Shown here: one piece after another, positions 1-8,348 of the stretch
Layout: every line of letters starts with the position of its first letter
Numbering within the stretch: the first letter of the stretch is position 1
Source: an uncultured candidate division WPS-2 bacterium
GTDB lineage: Bacteria > Vulcanimicrobiota > Vulcanimicrobiia > Vulcanimicrobiales > Vulcanimicrobiaceae
Direction: 5' to 3'
Assembly (NCBI GenBank): GCA_937927945.1
Contig: CALEYW010000043.1
Location: forward strand, 62,001 to 126,000
DNA: 64,000 bases
Notes under the pieces: generated by a model
Database searches by the model: none
Told to the model about the DNA's origin: nothing
What the model saw: only the letters and a program-made list of their open reading frames with translations
Made by a program: the position numbers and the translations under genes

Positions 1-57
1 GAACACGTTCGCGACGCGCAGCTCACGTTCGGGACGGACTACCACGAGAGCGAGTGA
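1..57 (+). CDS. C-terminal end of a gene entering from the left
   Basis: Frame 1 is open from the first base to a TGA at 55-57. It encodes 18 residues ending in TDYHESE. Too little is visible to name the product. The next gene starts about 50 bases downstream on the same strand. Confidence 0.5.
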   Translation, partial: EHVRDAQLTFGTDYHESE

Positions 58-109
58 CCCGAGCGTTCACTCTGCGGGCCGCCGCACTCCGCGCGGTGAA
101 GATACTGCG

Positions 110-646
110 ATGGCATCATCACGCGGGCCCCGCGTCGGCGAACACGTTCCCGCCGAGGTCGCGGCGCTGTCCGCCCCGCTCCCGGCGCTCGTCGTCTGGC
201 TACGGCACGTCGGTTGAACGTTTTTCCCTGAAGCGCTCGCGCAGTTGCGCGAGTCCGGCTACGACCCCGCGCAGCACGAGTTCAGCGTTCGCTTCGTCAC
301 GATCGGTCCGCAGGAAAAAGCCGAAGAATTCTGCGGGCAACACGGGATGGCCGCGTACTGCATCGGCGACGTCGACAAGCGAACGTACGCGGCGATGGGC
401 CTTGAGCAGTTCAACCTCCTGCGGCTGTTCACGGACCCGGCGCTGAAAAAGCGGCGGGCGGAGAACAAGGCCGCCGGATTTTCGCAGAATTGGGCCGCCA
501 CGAAACTCAAGGACGGCGCGCAGCTGCCGGGCGCGGCGATCGTTGACGCCGGCGGAACGATCAGGTGGCTCCACCGCGGCGCGCACCCCGGCGATCTCCC
601 GCCGGTCGGCGAGATGCTCGAGCGGGCGCGCGAGTTGATCGGCTAA
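110..646 (+). CDS. Candidate selenoprotein, SelL-related peroxiredoxin-like (AhpC/TSA_2) redox protein
   Basis: ATG at 110 opens a 178-codon frame interrupted by one stop, the TGA at 215-217, which is codon 36. Either side reads as one thioredoxin-fold protein: before the TGA is LPALVVWLRHVG, after it TFFPEALAQLRESGYD. In the PF13911/SelL-related family this junction is RHxGC, so TGA sits exactly at the peroxidatic Cys. The second Cys of the usual CxxC is Phe39 here. Other cysteines are Cys75 and Cys84. A SECIS-like hairpin follows the TGA. If TGA is decoded as selenocysteine, this is a peroxide or disulfide oxidoreductase of the cytoplasm. The alternative is a TGC-to-TGA nonsense mutation, or translation of the downstream part only from TTG at 245. 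No sel genes are in this window. Confidence 0.6.
236..253 (+). promoter_or_regulatory. SECIS-like hairpin after the in-frame TGA
   Basis: CTCGCGC (236-242) pairs perfectly with GCGCGAG (247-253) around the four-base loop AGTT. The loop begins 25 bases after the TGA, and G is the second loop base. As I recall the published bacterial SECIS model, it needs a loop about 16-37 bases after UGA with a G among the first two loop bases; this hairpin fits. In GC-rich coding DNA such hairpins also occur by chance. Confidence 0.5.
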
Positions 647-656
647 CTCCGATCGA

Positions 657-914
657 TTAGCGCGGACCGCGCCGGCGGACGCGGCCGGCACGGATGCGCT
701 CGATCCGATCGTAGACGCCGTCGACTCGCTCGCGGTCGCGCCGGACGCGATGGGCCCGCACGCGAGCGAGGAGCAGCAGCAGCACGACCACGCCGGCGAT
801 CGCCGCGCACGCCAGGCGAACGACCGGCGCAACGGGGAGCAGCGTCCCGGCCGCCACGATGGTGGCGAGCAGTGCAAGGAGGTTCTGCCAAGGACGCATC
901 GGCGGTGCCGTCAT
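657..914 (-). CDS. Small two-helix membrane protein of unknown function
   Basis: This encodes about 85 residues from ATG at 914, or 95 from TTG at 944; neither has a strong ribosome binding site. Two hydrophobic segments lie at about residues 10-30 and 33-50, separated by a short turn. They are followed by a strongly basic tail rich in Arg (RVRAHRVRRDRERVDG). It is convergent with the candidate selenoprotein, 10 bases apart. I do not recognise a family. The basic tail predicts a cytoplasmic C-terminus. Confidence 0.5.
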   Translation of the reverse strand: MTAPPMRPWQNLLALLATIVAAGTLLPVAPVVRLACAAIAGVVVLLLLLARVRAHRVRRDRERVDGVYDRIERIRAGRVRRRGPR

Positions 915-1017
915 CCGTCTGGCTTCGCAGGCCACAGGTACCAAGCCCTACGTCATGGCCTCCGGATTGCCAGGCGCACGCTCACCTCGTGCGCCGTCAT
1001 GAGCTTCCGAGGTCACC

Positions 1018-2337
1018 TTGTTTCGACGCCGGTTTGTCGCCCTGGGTATAGTCGCGACGCTCGCCGCGTGCGGTGGGGGAGGCTCCGCTCCTGGAGAGGC
1101 ACCCGCCGCATTCCCGACGCCAACGCCCACGGTGATGCCCGCGAGCGGCGCACGAGCATCCTTCTCGATCAGCATCCCAAAGAAAGTCGGGAGCGCGCAC
1201 GCCCGCTCGCCGAAAACGGTCCCCAGCGGCACGCAGTCGATTCGCTTCACCCTCGTGAAGACGGACTCGACGGCGCCCACCCCGATCTCGACGCTCTATC
1301 CAGCGCAGGTCTACCCGCTGACCGGCACCTCACCGGGCTGCGTGGACAACGCCGACCAGCCGCTTCTCGCGATTGACTTGCTCTCGCTGCTGCCGAACAT
1401 CAGCTTGCCCGGCTCGACTCAGATCCTGCCGACCAGTACGCGCATCTTCGTCGTCGCACTCGACGCGCAAGGGAATCAGATCATCGCGCCGGACACCTTT
1501 GACACGCCGGTCACGCTGACGCTCCGCGGACCGCAACTGGTGAGCACCGGCAACCGCCGGCGGCCGCAGATCGGCGCCCCGACGCCACCACCGTCACCTG
1601 CGCCGCAGACGCTGGTGTCGCTGTCCGTACAATACGCGTTTCCGCAGAGCGGCGTCACCTCCGCGTCGACCGATGCGCAGAACGCCTCGATCCCCGTACT
1701 CTCGCCCGCCGACAAGACGGTGATCACGCCGCTCGGCGGCCCCATCGAAGGCGATGTGCAGGTGACGGCAGGCGTAAACGGCACCGTGCAGGCCAGCGCG
1801 CTGTTCTTCGTATCCCTGATCAGCGTCTGCCCGGCGGGAGACGTCGGAACGGCGCCGTTCAATTGCGCGCCGCCGTCGCCGACGCCGTTTCCGCTCTCGT
1901 GGCAGAATCCGCTCAACAACCTGAACTTCACGCCGGCCCAGAGCGGCAACAACGCGGCGGTCGACGCGGTCCTCTCGTCGACGTCCTCCTTCACGGCGTA
2001 CACCCTCCAGTTCAACACCGCGGCGGTCTCGCGCACCTTGACGGTCGACGCGACGGCGTGCTTCCCGGCGATCGCGGAAGCAGCACCGGCGAACCAGCCG
2101 TCTCCGACGCCGAGCCCGGTTTCGACGACGATACCCGTTCCCTCACCGACGCCCAACGCGGCCGCCTACGTCATCCAGCTCACCGGCGCCGATCCGAGCG
2201 TGACGTTCTACTGGGGCCAGACCGCGCCGGCGGTCCACTGCACCGTCAAGGGCACCGACAACGCGAGCCACGAGGCCGATCTGGACTTCAACTTCACGCA
2301 AGGACAGATCACGATCCAGGGAGGGAAGAACCGGTGA
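1018..2337 (+). CDS. Secreted lipoprotein, Pro/Ser/Thr-rich
   Basis: TTG start at 1018 with GAGG just upstream gives 439 residues. The N-terminus is a lipoprotein signal: basic MFRRRF, a hydrophobic stretch, then lipobox LAAC followed by a Gly-rich spacer. The mature part is beta-rich, with Pro/Thr/Ser linkers such as PTPTPTV near residue 36 and again at about 185-200 and 360-375. No catalytic motif is recognised. The TGA overlaps the GTG of the next lipoprotein gene, so the two are probably co-transcribed. Similar lipoproteins appear at 2334 and 63044. Confidence 0.7.
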   Translation: MFRRRFVALGIVATLAACGGGGSAPGEAPAAFPTPTPTVMPASGARASFSISIPKKVGSAHARSPKTVPSGTQSIRFTLVKTDSTAPTPISTLYPAQVYPLTGTSPGCVDNADQPLLAIDLLSLLPNISLPGSTQILPTSTRIFVVALDAQGNQIIAPDTFDTPVTLTLRGPQLVSTGNRRRPQIGAPTPPPSPAPQTLVSLSVQYAFPQSGVTSASTDAQNASIPVLSPADKTVITPLGGPIEGDVQVTAGVNGTVQASALFFVSLISVCPAGDVGTAPFNCAPPSPTPFPLSWQNPLNNLNFTPAQSGNNAAVDAVLSSTSSFTAYTLQFNTAAVSRTLTVDATACFPAIAEAAPANQPSPTPSPVSTTIPVPSPTPNAAAYVIQLTGADPSVTFYWGQTAPAVHCTVKGTDNASHEADLDFNFTQGQITIQGGKNR

Positions 2338-2982
2338 TCCGCATGGTACGCGCGCTCGCGCTCGCAACCGCCGCCACGTCGGCCGCGTGCTCCGGCGGTG
2401 CAGGCACGACCAGCAATCCGGCGGCGCCGCCGACGAGCACCCCCCAGGGCAGCGCGCACGGAACGCTGACGATCCGCGACTCGGTCCTCACCGCCACGGA
2501 ATTTTTGAGCTACGGCGCGCACCTCGCGGTGGGCTCCGTCAACCTGAGTGCCGTCGCGCCGGGATCGACCGTCCCGGTCACGGTGACGATGACGATGATC
2601 CCGGTCGGCGTCGCCGTGACGACCGATCCCCTCAACGGCTCGGACGCGACGACGCTCTCATCGAACGCCGCCACGCCGACGGTCTGGAACTCGTGCCCCG
2701 CGATCCTCGGACCGTCGTATTTGGTCCCCTACGACGCAGCGAACTCGTTCGTGCTGTTCGGTCAAAACGTCGGCGTCAACGGAATCCCGCCGGCACTGAT
2801 CGGCAGCCAGGCCTCCGACAACAGCGGCACGTCACACATCTCGACCGACATTGCCGACGCTGTCCACTTTCTTGTTCGACACGGCGCACGACGGCGTGAC
2901 CGCCACGATCGTCGTCTACGACCCGACCAACACCAACGTACTCGTCACGAACTACATCTATTACAAGTTCGCGTCCTGCTGA
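2334..2982 (+). pseudogene. Lipoprotein gene with a C-terminal frameshift
   Basis: GTG at 2334 overlaps the stop of the upstream gene, with GGAGGG about nine bases before it. The product has signal MIRMVRALALATAATSAAC and a beta-rich body up to about 2855. After that the frame turns arginine-rich and runs on to 3086. The +1-shifted frame instead gives a protein-like ending, LSTFLFDTAHDGVTATIVV and then YYKFASC, with a TGA at 2980-2982. A single-base indel near 2850-2865 explains this. It could be a real mutation, a sequencing error or, less likely, programmed shifting. Function is unknown. Confidence 0.55.
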
Positions 2983-3012
2983 CCACCGCGCGAACGCGCC
3001 GGCTGCAACGAT

Positions 3013-3246
3013 TCAGTCGTCGCCTTCGTGCAGATGGAGATGGCAGCCGTCTTCGGCGTCGTCGAGGACTTCGCGCGCTTCGCTGAGCACGTGCTGCGGC
3101 AGCGTTCCGCCGCCCTCGACCGAACCGGCGCCGGCGAGGAACTCGATCTCGTCCCAATCCTCCCACGTCTCGAGCGGCTCGCCGTCGATCTCGTCCGGGA
3201 AGCGCACGCAGAAGCCTTGCTCGACGTGGAGGCCGGTCACGAGCAC
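3013..3246 (-). CDS. Small acidic protein of unknown function, start uncertain
   Basis: From GTG at 3246 this gives 77 residues, acidic in the middle (ETWEDWDEIEFLAG) and ending HLHLHEGDD. The frame is open upstream for about 150 more bases and stays protein-like (GTIEKVEIGQHYDTTYG, then LWKDGTYYPRGTRVLV). It contains no ATG, GTG or TTG before an in-frame TGA near 3397. The natural protein may therefore be longer and use a rare start, for example ATC or ACG after the GGGGAG near 3341. The gene is divergent from the Nudix gene. I do not recognise the family. Confidence 0.5.
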   Translation of the reverse strand: MLVTGLHVEQGFCVRFPDEIDGEPLETWEDWDEIEFLAGAGSVEGGGTLPQHVLSEAREVLDDAEDGCHLHLHEGDD

Positions 3247-3404
3247 GCGCGTGCCGCGAGGATAGTAAGTACCATCCTTCCACAGCGTCCCGTACGTCGT
3301 GTCGTAGTGCTGACCGATCTCGACTTTCTCGATCGTTCCGTCTCCCCGCGTTTCCGGTGCGGTTCGGCACCAATTCCGCGCCGCGGTATGGTATACCCGT
3401 CACG

Positions 3405-3971
3405 ATGAGCGAGCACGGCCTGCGCGCCTGGCGCATCCTTTCCTCGGCGTATCCCATCGCGACGCCGTTCCTGCGGCTGCGGGCCGACCGCGTGGAGCTG
3501 CCAAGCGGCATCGTCGTCGACGAGTACTTCGTGCGCGAGTCGCGCGGCTTCTCCGTCGTGTTCGCGCTGACGCCGGACGACCGCGTGGTGCTGATCCGGC
3601 AATACAAACATGGGATCGGCGAGGTCGTGACCGAGCTCCCTGCCGGGGCCATCGACCCGGGCGAGACCCCCGAGGCCTGCGCGGCGCGCGAGCTGGCCGA
3701 GGAGACCGGCTACGCCGGCCGTCCGCCGCGTCACGTCCGCTCGTTCATCGCCGACCCGACGAACTCGGACGGCCGGTTCCACCTGTTCGTGGTGCGCGAC
3801 GCGGTGCCGACGCACGCGCCGGATCCCGATCCGACCGAAGAGATCGAGGTCATGCTCGCGACGCGTGACGAGGTCCGCGCCATGGCCCTGGACGGCCGCA
3901 TCGAGGCCGGTTCGCAGGTCGCGGCGGTGCTCGTCGCGCTCGAGGCGCTGCGTCTAGAGCCCGACGCCTAG
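3405..3971 (+). CDS. Nudix hydrolase, ADP-ribose pyrophosphatase-like
   Basis: ATG at 3405 gives 188 residues. The Nudix box is complete: GAIDPGETPEACAARELAEE followed by TGY, matching Gx5Ex7REUxEExGU, whose glutamates bind the metal. The preceding QYKHGIGEVVTELPAG is typical of the ADP-ribose pyrophosphatase branch, which hydrolyses ADP-ribose or nucleotide sugars to a phosphosugar and a nucleoside monophosphate in the cytoplasm. Substrate cannot be fixed from sequence. The stop overlaps the stop of pdeM on the other strand by four bases. Confidence 0.85.
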   Translation: MSEHGLRAWRILSSAYPIATPFLRLRADRVELPSGIVVDEYFVRESRGFSVVFALTPDDRVVLIRQYKHGIGEVVTELPAGAIDPGETPEACAARELAEETGYAGRPPRHVRSFIADPTNSDGRFHLFVVRDAVPTHAPDPDPTEEIEVMLATRDEVRAMALDGRIEAGSQVAAVLVALEALRLEPDA

Positions 3972-4729
3972 CACGGACGCAGCCGGCGACGTCGACCGGC
4001 GAACCCCGCGGTCGATGCGCCGCGCACGCCGGCGAGCGCGGAGAGCGACCCGAACGGGAACACGCGATCCGCCGTCGCTGCGACGACCTGCACCGCGCTT
4101 CGGCCGATCCCCCACGGTGCGATCGCGTCACGGCAGGCGCCGCCCAGGACATCCAAGCCGCTGGAGTACGGCGTGAGCGCGGGCAGGACGACCAGCGAGG
4201 CAGCGGCGAGGAATGCCGGCACGGTGAGCCCTGCGCCGACGCGCAGCGAGGGGTGCAGATGGCCGATCATCGTCCGTGTCGCGACCGGTTGCGGCTTGTC
4301 GCCGTGCAGCAGCGTCCACCCGTCGCGCTCGCACGACTCGACGGTTTCACCGAGCACCGCGACGCCGCGCGAGCGTCCCTCGTGGTTTCCCGCCACGATC
4401 GTGACGCGCGCCAACCCGCGCAGCGACTCCAGCGCGGCGCGAATCGCGCGGGCCGCGCCCTCGCTCAACCGCGTGCCGTGGATGGCGTCGCCGAGAAACA
4501 CGATCTCGCGCACGGCATGCCGCACGGCGGCGAGGGCGATCGCCGCGCTGATCTCCGCGGTGCTCCACAGCGGCAGCGCCGCTCCGCCGCCCATCACGTC
4601 TTCATAGCCGAGGTGCGCGTCGGCGCAGACCAGCGTCCGCGCCGCGACGAGCAGCGCGAACCCGCCGGGCAGCGCGAGCACGCCGGCCGCGAGCGGATAC
4701 GATTCGGCGGCGGGCGTGGGCGGCTTCAC
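3968..4729 (-). CDS. pdeM: Ligase-associated-type metallophosphoesterase (PdeM-like)
   Basis: The product has 253 residues with the calcineurin-like metal motifs in order: DAH at about 37-39, GD at 80-81, GNHE at 114-117, HGD at 143, and GHLHP at about 156-160. This set coordinates a two-metal centre. It starts inside the last codons of the Lhr helicase gene (ATGA overlap). A PdeM-like phosphoesterase paired with a ligase-associated Lhr helicase is a known DNA-repair neighbourhood. The usual partners, an ATP-dependent ligase and an exonuclease, are not here. The very basic C-terminus (AGRRRRLRPC) is odd. Confidence 0.75.
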   Translation of the reverse strand: MKPPTPAAESYPLAAGVLALPGGFALLVAARTLVCADAHLGYEDVMGGGAALPLWSTAEISAAIALAAVRHAVREIVFLGDAIHGTRLSEGAARAIRAALESLRGLARVTIVAGNHEGRSRGVAVLGETVESCERDGWTLLHGDKPQPVATRTMIGHLHPSLRVGAGLTVPAFLAAASLVVLPALTPYSSGLDVLGGACRDAIAPWGIGRSAVQVVAATADRVFPFGSLSALAGVRGASTAGFAGRRRRLRPC

Positions 4730-7392
4730 AGCGGCCGCAACTGGGCCGGAGCGGCCTCGGCCTGCGGCGCGAGCGCGACCTCGTCGTCCGGACGCTCGCC
4801 GAGGAGAGCCAGCACGCGCTCGTGCAGCGCCTCGACCATTTCGGCGCGATCGTCCGACACCACGCTATCGCCGAACGACGACGTGACGATGCCGAAGGTG
4901 AACGGGGTCGCGGCGGCCGGATGGAGCACGCGCGGCTCGCCCTCGAGACCGCGCAGATACCGCAACGCGGCGGGCGCGTCGAGCAGATCGCGCGTCACGA
5001 CGCGGATCGTCTCGCGGATCAGCGGAAACTCGCGATCGGCTTCCCACAGGCGGTCGAAGATCTTGGCGGCGTTCCAGCGCAGCGCACCGCCGCGTATCGA
5101 CCGGCCGCCGGCGCGCCGCAGCACCAGCAGCCCGGCGTTCGCAACGTGACGGAACTGCTGGCGCAGCAGCGCGCTCGATCGCAATCCGGTCAGCAGGTCG
5201 TCTTCGAAGCCCTCGGCGTGCAGCAGCGATGCCCACACCGCGTCGGCGACGTTCTTGCGCGGCGGCAACGCGACGAGGAAGCCGCCATCGTCGGTGGTCA
5301 GCGTCGAGTTGATGCCCGCGTGCCGGTGCAGGCGAGCCGCGACGAGCCGGGCCAGCGTCTCGTTGACGCGGCGGCCCGCGCACGTGTGATAGACCGCGGT
5401 CTGCCGTTCGTCCATCCGGTAGATCTCGACGATCGGGTGGGCGTCGTCGGGGAGGGCGGAGAGCGCCAGCTGCTGCACGACGTAGCGCACGACGTGCGCG
5501 GCTTCTCCGCCGTCGAGCGTGTAGCGGCCGCGCAGGTACGCCAGCGCTCCCTGCGTTCCGCCCGCCGCCAGCGCGTCCGCGACGCCGCGGCGCAGCGTGC
5601 CGATCTCGTGCGCGAGCAAGAGCGGCACGCCTTTGAGATGCGAGCTCCACTGCGGCACGGTGGGACGACCGACGTGCGGCTCGACGCGCAAACCGCGCGG
5701 CCCGACTTCGCTGACCCGCAGCGTGCGCCCATCGAGCACGAACACGTCGCCTTCCGAAAGCGACGCGGCGAAGGCTTCGCCGAGGCGGCCGATCCCCGAG
5801 CCGCCGGCGCCGCTGACGGGAACCGTCGACTCGTCCGGGATCGTTCCGACGTTTTCGAAATACGCGCTCGACGGCTCGCGTCCCAAGCCGTACGCCGCGA
5901 CGCCGTCGCTGCCGATGCGGCGAACGTGCGCTTCGTCGGGACCGGCGCCGCCGCCGCTCAAATACGCGACGCACGCGCGCAGGTCCACCTCCTGCAGCGC
6001 GCGGTACGGGTAGGCCCGTCGCGCCAGCGCGAGTGCGTCGTCGAGCGCAATGCGGCGGTCGTGGACGCACAGCGAGACGATCCATTGCGCCAGCACGTCG
6101 AGCGGCGCCGTGGGGATCGCGACCTCTTCGATCCGGCCGTCGCGGATGCAGCGCCGCGTCGCGGCGGCTTCGATCACGTCGTCGCGATCCTGCGCGATCA
6201 CGACGCCCGTCGCAACCGCGCCCGGGCGGTGGCCCGCGCGCCCGACCCGCTGGAGTGTCGGCGTCATGCCGCGCGCGCCGCCCAGCACGATCACCCGGTC
6301 GACGTACCCGATGTCGACACCGAGCTCGAGCGAACTGGAACAGACGACGGTCCGCAGCTTTCCGCTGCGCAGTTCCGCTTCGGTCCGGTGGCGCACGCTG
6401 CGTTCGAGCGCGCTGTGGTGCACGCCGATCCGCCGGTCCCGCGCCGCGGTCGTCTCGCGCGGCTCATCCTCCGCAACGGCAATCTCCGCCGCCTCGCCGT
6501 CACTGCGAAGGATCATCTCGTGCGCCAGCCGCTCGGCCTGACTGCGCACGTTGGTGAAAACGAGGGTCGAACGCACGTCTTGCGTCAGGGTGTATGCCGT
6601 GCGCGCACAGGTCGAGAGCGTCGCCATCGCGCCCGCGAACGGCGCGACGATGTCCAGGCGCATTTCGCGCAAACCGCGGCAGTCGACGACCGCGCACTCG
6701 CGCTCGGTGCCGGCCAGATACGCGGCGACGCTCTCCAGCGGCGCGACGGTCGCGGAGAGGCCGACGCGGCGCAGCGGCGCTCGAGTCAGCTCCGTGAGCG
6801 ATTCGAGCAGCAGCGCCAGGTGCGCGCCGCGCTTGTTCCCAGCCAGTGCGTGGACCTCGTCGACGATCACCGTCTCGACGTGGGTCAGCTTCGCGCGATA
6901 GGAATCCATCGCGACCATGAGCGCCAGCGACTCGGGCGTGGTCAGCAGCACGTGCGGCGGCCGCGCCATCATGAGCCGCCGTTCTTCGACCGGCGTGTCG
7001 CCGGTGCGCACGCCGGTGCGCACGAAGCGCTCGCGCACGCGGCCGCGCCGGACCCGCGCGCGCTCGGTGTTCGGCCGCTCCAGCAGGCCCATCTCGCGCA
7101 GCGGCCGGCGCAGGTTGTGTTCGACGTCGTAGCCGAGCGCGCGCAGCGGCGAGACGTAGAGGCAGTAGGTTCGAGCGAGCAGTTCGTCGGCATCGCGCAG
7201 CTCAGCCAGCCGCGACATCACCGGCAGGAAGGCCGCGAGCGTCTTCCCCGTCCCGGTCGGCGAACAGATCAGCGTGTGGCGCCCGTCCCGCGAGAGCGGC
7301 AGCGCAGCTGCCTGGGGCGGCGTCGGATGACCGAGATGTTCTTCACACCAAGCCGCGACGGCCGGGTGGAGCAAACCGAAAGCGCCGTCCAC
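4726..7392 (-). CDS. lhr: Lhr-type DEAD/DEAH-box DNA helicase
   Basis: This 888-residue superfamily 2 helicase has Walker A SPTGTGKT at 44-51, DEVH at about 178, motif III VGLSATVAP, and late motifs SSLELGVDIG and QRVGRAGHRPG. The length corresponds to the Lhr-core or ligase-associated form without the long C-terminal extension of E. coli Lhr. Lhr enzymes are 3'-5' translocases thought to act in DNA repair. It is the upstream gene of an operon with pdeM. A long open frame on the opposite strand is a GC-rich shadow. Confidence 0.88.
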   Translation of the reverse strand: MDGAFGLLHPAVAAWCEEHLGHPTPPQAAALPLSRDGRHTLICSPTGTGKTLAAFLPVMSRLAELRDADELLARTYCLYVSPLRALGYDVEHNLRRPLREMGLLERPNTERARVRRGRVRERFVRTGVRTGDTPVEERRLMMARPPHVLLTTPESLALMVAMDSYRAKLTHVETVIVDEVHALAGNKRGAHLALLLESLTELTRAPLRRVGLSATVAPLESVAAYLAGTERECAVVDCRGLREMRLDIVAPFAGAMATLSTCARTAYTLTQDVRSTLVFTNVRSQAERLAHEMILRSDGEAAEIAVAEDEPRETTAARDRRIGVHHSALERSVRHRTEAELRSGKLRTVVCSSSLELGVDIGYVDRVIVLGGARGMTPTLQRVGRAGHRPGAVATGVVIAQDRDDVIEAAATRRCIRDGRIEEVAIPTAPLDVLAQWIVSLCVHDRRIALDDALALARRAYPYRALQEVDLRACVAYLSGGGAGPDEAHVRRIGSDGVAAYGLGREPSSAYFENVGTIPDESTVPVSGAGGSGIGRLGEAFAASLSEGDVFVLDGRTLRVSEVGPRGLRVEPHVGRPTVPQWSSHLKGVPLLLAHEIGTLRRGVADALAAGGTQGALAYLRGRYTLDGGEAAHVVRYVVQQLALSALPDDAHPIVEIYRMDERQTAVYHTCAGRRVNETLARLVAARLHRHAGINSTLTTDDGGFLVALPPRKNVADAVWASLLHAEGFEDDLLTGLRSSALLRQQFRHVANAGLLVLRRAGGRSIRGGALRWNAAKIFDRLWEADREFPLIRETIRVVTRDLLDAPAALRYLRGLEGEPRVLHPAAATPFTFGIVTSSFGDSVVSDDRAEMVEALHERVLALLGERPDDEVALAPQAEAAPAQLRPL

Positions 7393-7446
7393 GGGACGGC
7401 GTCAGTTCATCGAACGGGCGTTCGATTCATGCTCGCCGGGCGGCCG

Positions 7447-7617
7447 TCAGGCCAGGGCGCTGATCGCCGTTCCCAGGCCGAGTGACGAGAACAAGCGGCG
7501 CACTTCGTCAGCGGCGAGCTGTTGGGTGCTGGCGAGCACGGCCATCGCGATCGATGAGGTGCCGCCGGCCGCGATGTCGAGGGTCGACGCGGAGCCGACT
7601 CCGGAGATGCCGTCCAT
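7447..7617 (-). CDS. Small protein, weakly YjfB-like
   Basis: ATG at 7617 gives 56 residues beginning MDGISGVGSASTLDIAAG and containing a helix-prone core AVLASTQQLAADEVRRLF. The short length, N-terminal MDxI and Ala/Gln-rich helix recall the YjfB family of putative motility proteins, but the match is weak. It lies about 55 bases upstream of lhr on the same strand. A longer reading from further upstream would overlap the small membrane gene at 7715 and is unlikely. Confidence 0.4.
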   Translation of the reverse strand: MDGISGVGSASTLDIAAGGTSSIAMAVLASTQQLAADEVRRLFSSLGLGTAISALA

Positions 7618-7714
7618 GGTCGCCCGATAGTACGCCGAACTACCGCTCGGATGCAAGCGTCGGGCCTGAAACCCCGCCTCCCGCCCGGGAGTAACTGGGA
7701 GCGGAGGTTCGAGA

Positions 7715-7903
7715 ATGCCGTTCTTTCTCAAGGTGACCGCGATCGTGGCGGTCGGGATCGTCGCGCTGCTGCTGCTTGCCGCGCTGCTCAAGATCCTCGT
7801 GATCGCAGCGGTCGTCGCGGCGCTCGTCGTCGGCGGCTTGGCCGTGCGCAACGTGCTGCGCCGTCGTCGCGGCGGCCCCATCACCATCAGCCAGCGCCGC
7901 TAG
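7715..7903 (+). CDS. Small single- or two-helix membrane protein
   Basis: ATG at 7715 follows GGAGCGGAGG at good spacing. The 62-residue product is almost entirely hydrophobic from residue 5 to 47 (VTAIVAVGIVALLLLAALLK and on), then ends with a basic tail RNVLRRRRGGPITISQRR. It could be a membrane anchor or small stress protein. I recognise no family. Confidence 0.55.
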   Translation: MPFFLKVTAIVAVGIVALLLLAALLKILVIAAVVAALVVGGLAVRNVLRRRRGGPITISQRR

Positions 7904-8300
7904 CAGGTCGTCCTCCGCCGGGCTGCTGCTCACCCAGATCGGCGCGCTCTGGCTCTACGACCAGCTGATCGCGACGAAGAACGCCGCCGACGTCACGCTG
8001 CTGCCGTGCACCTACGCCGCGCCCACGTTCGGGAACCAGCAGTTCGCGACGCTGTACGAGACCACGTTTCCCAACGCGTATCGCGCGGTCAACACGCTCG
8101 ACATCGTCCCGATGGCGTTCCAGAACGTCGACGGCGTGCAGAACGCGTATCCGCCGCCGGGACAGACGCTCAGCGAGTTCGACCTCGCCCTGGACGTGCT
8201 GGCCCAGACGTTCAAGAATCAGATCGCGGCGACGAATCACGCGGCGCAGACGTACTTGGACGCCGTTCGCGACGAGGCGTACAAGCAACTGGAGACCTGA
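7904..8300 (+). pseudogene. C-terminal remnant of a class 3 lipase-like protein
   Basis: In this frame, from about 7904 to TGA at 8298-8300, the translation looks like the second half of a class 3 (fungal-type) lipase. It contains CTYAAPTFGNQQFATLY, then FPNAYRAVNTLDIVPMAF, resembling the conserved region around the catalytic Asp. The nucleophile region GHSxGG is missing or replaced by SSSAGLLLTQIGALWLYDQL, and there is no start codon before ATG at 8112. It looks 5'-truncated. Translation from 8112 would give only 62 residues. Confidence 0.5.
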
Positions 8301-8348
8301 GATCGCTGCGGCGAAGGCGTTGTCGACGCGGTACGCGTAGGACGGCAC

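Noticed and set aside
2850..2870. Programmed frameshift in the second lipoprotein
   Set aside because: No slippery heptamer or downstream structure is evident; an indel is more likely.
4822..7485. 887-codon open frame antisense to the Lhr gene
   Set aside because: Arg/His/Gln-rich translation without motifs; the minus-strand frame has all helicase motifs. Typical GC-rich shadow.
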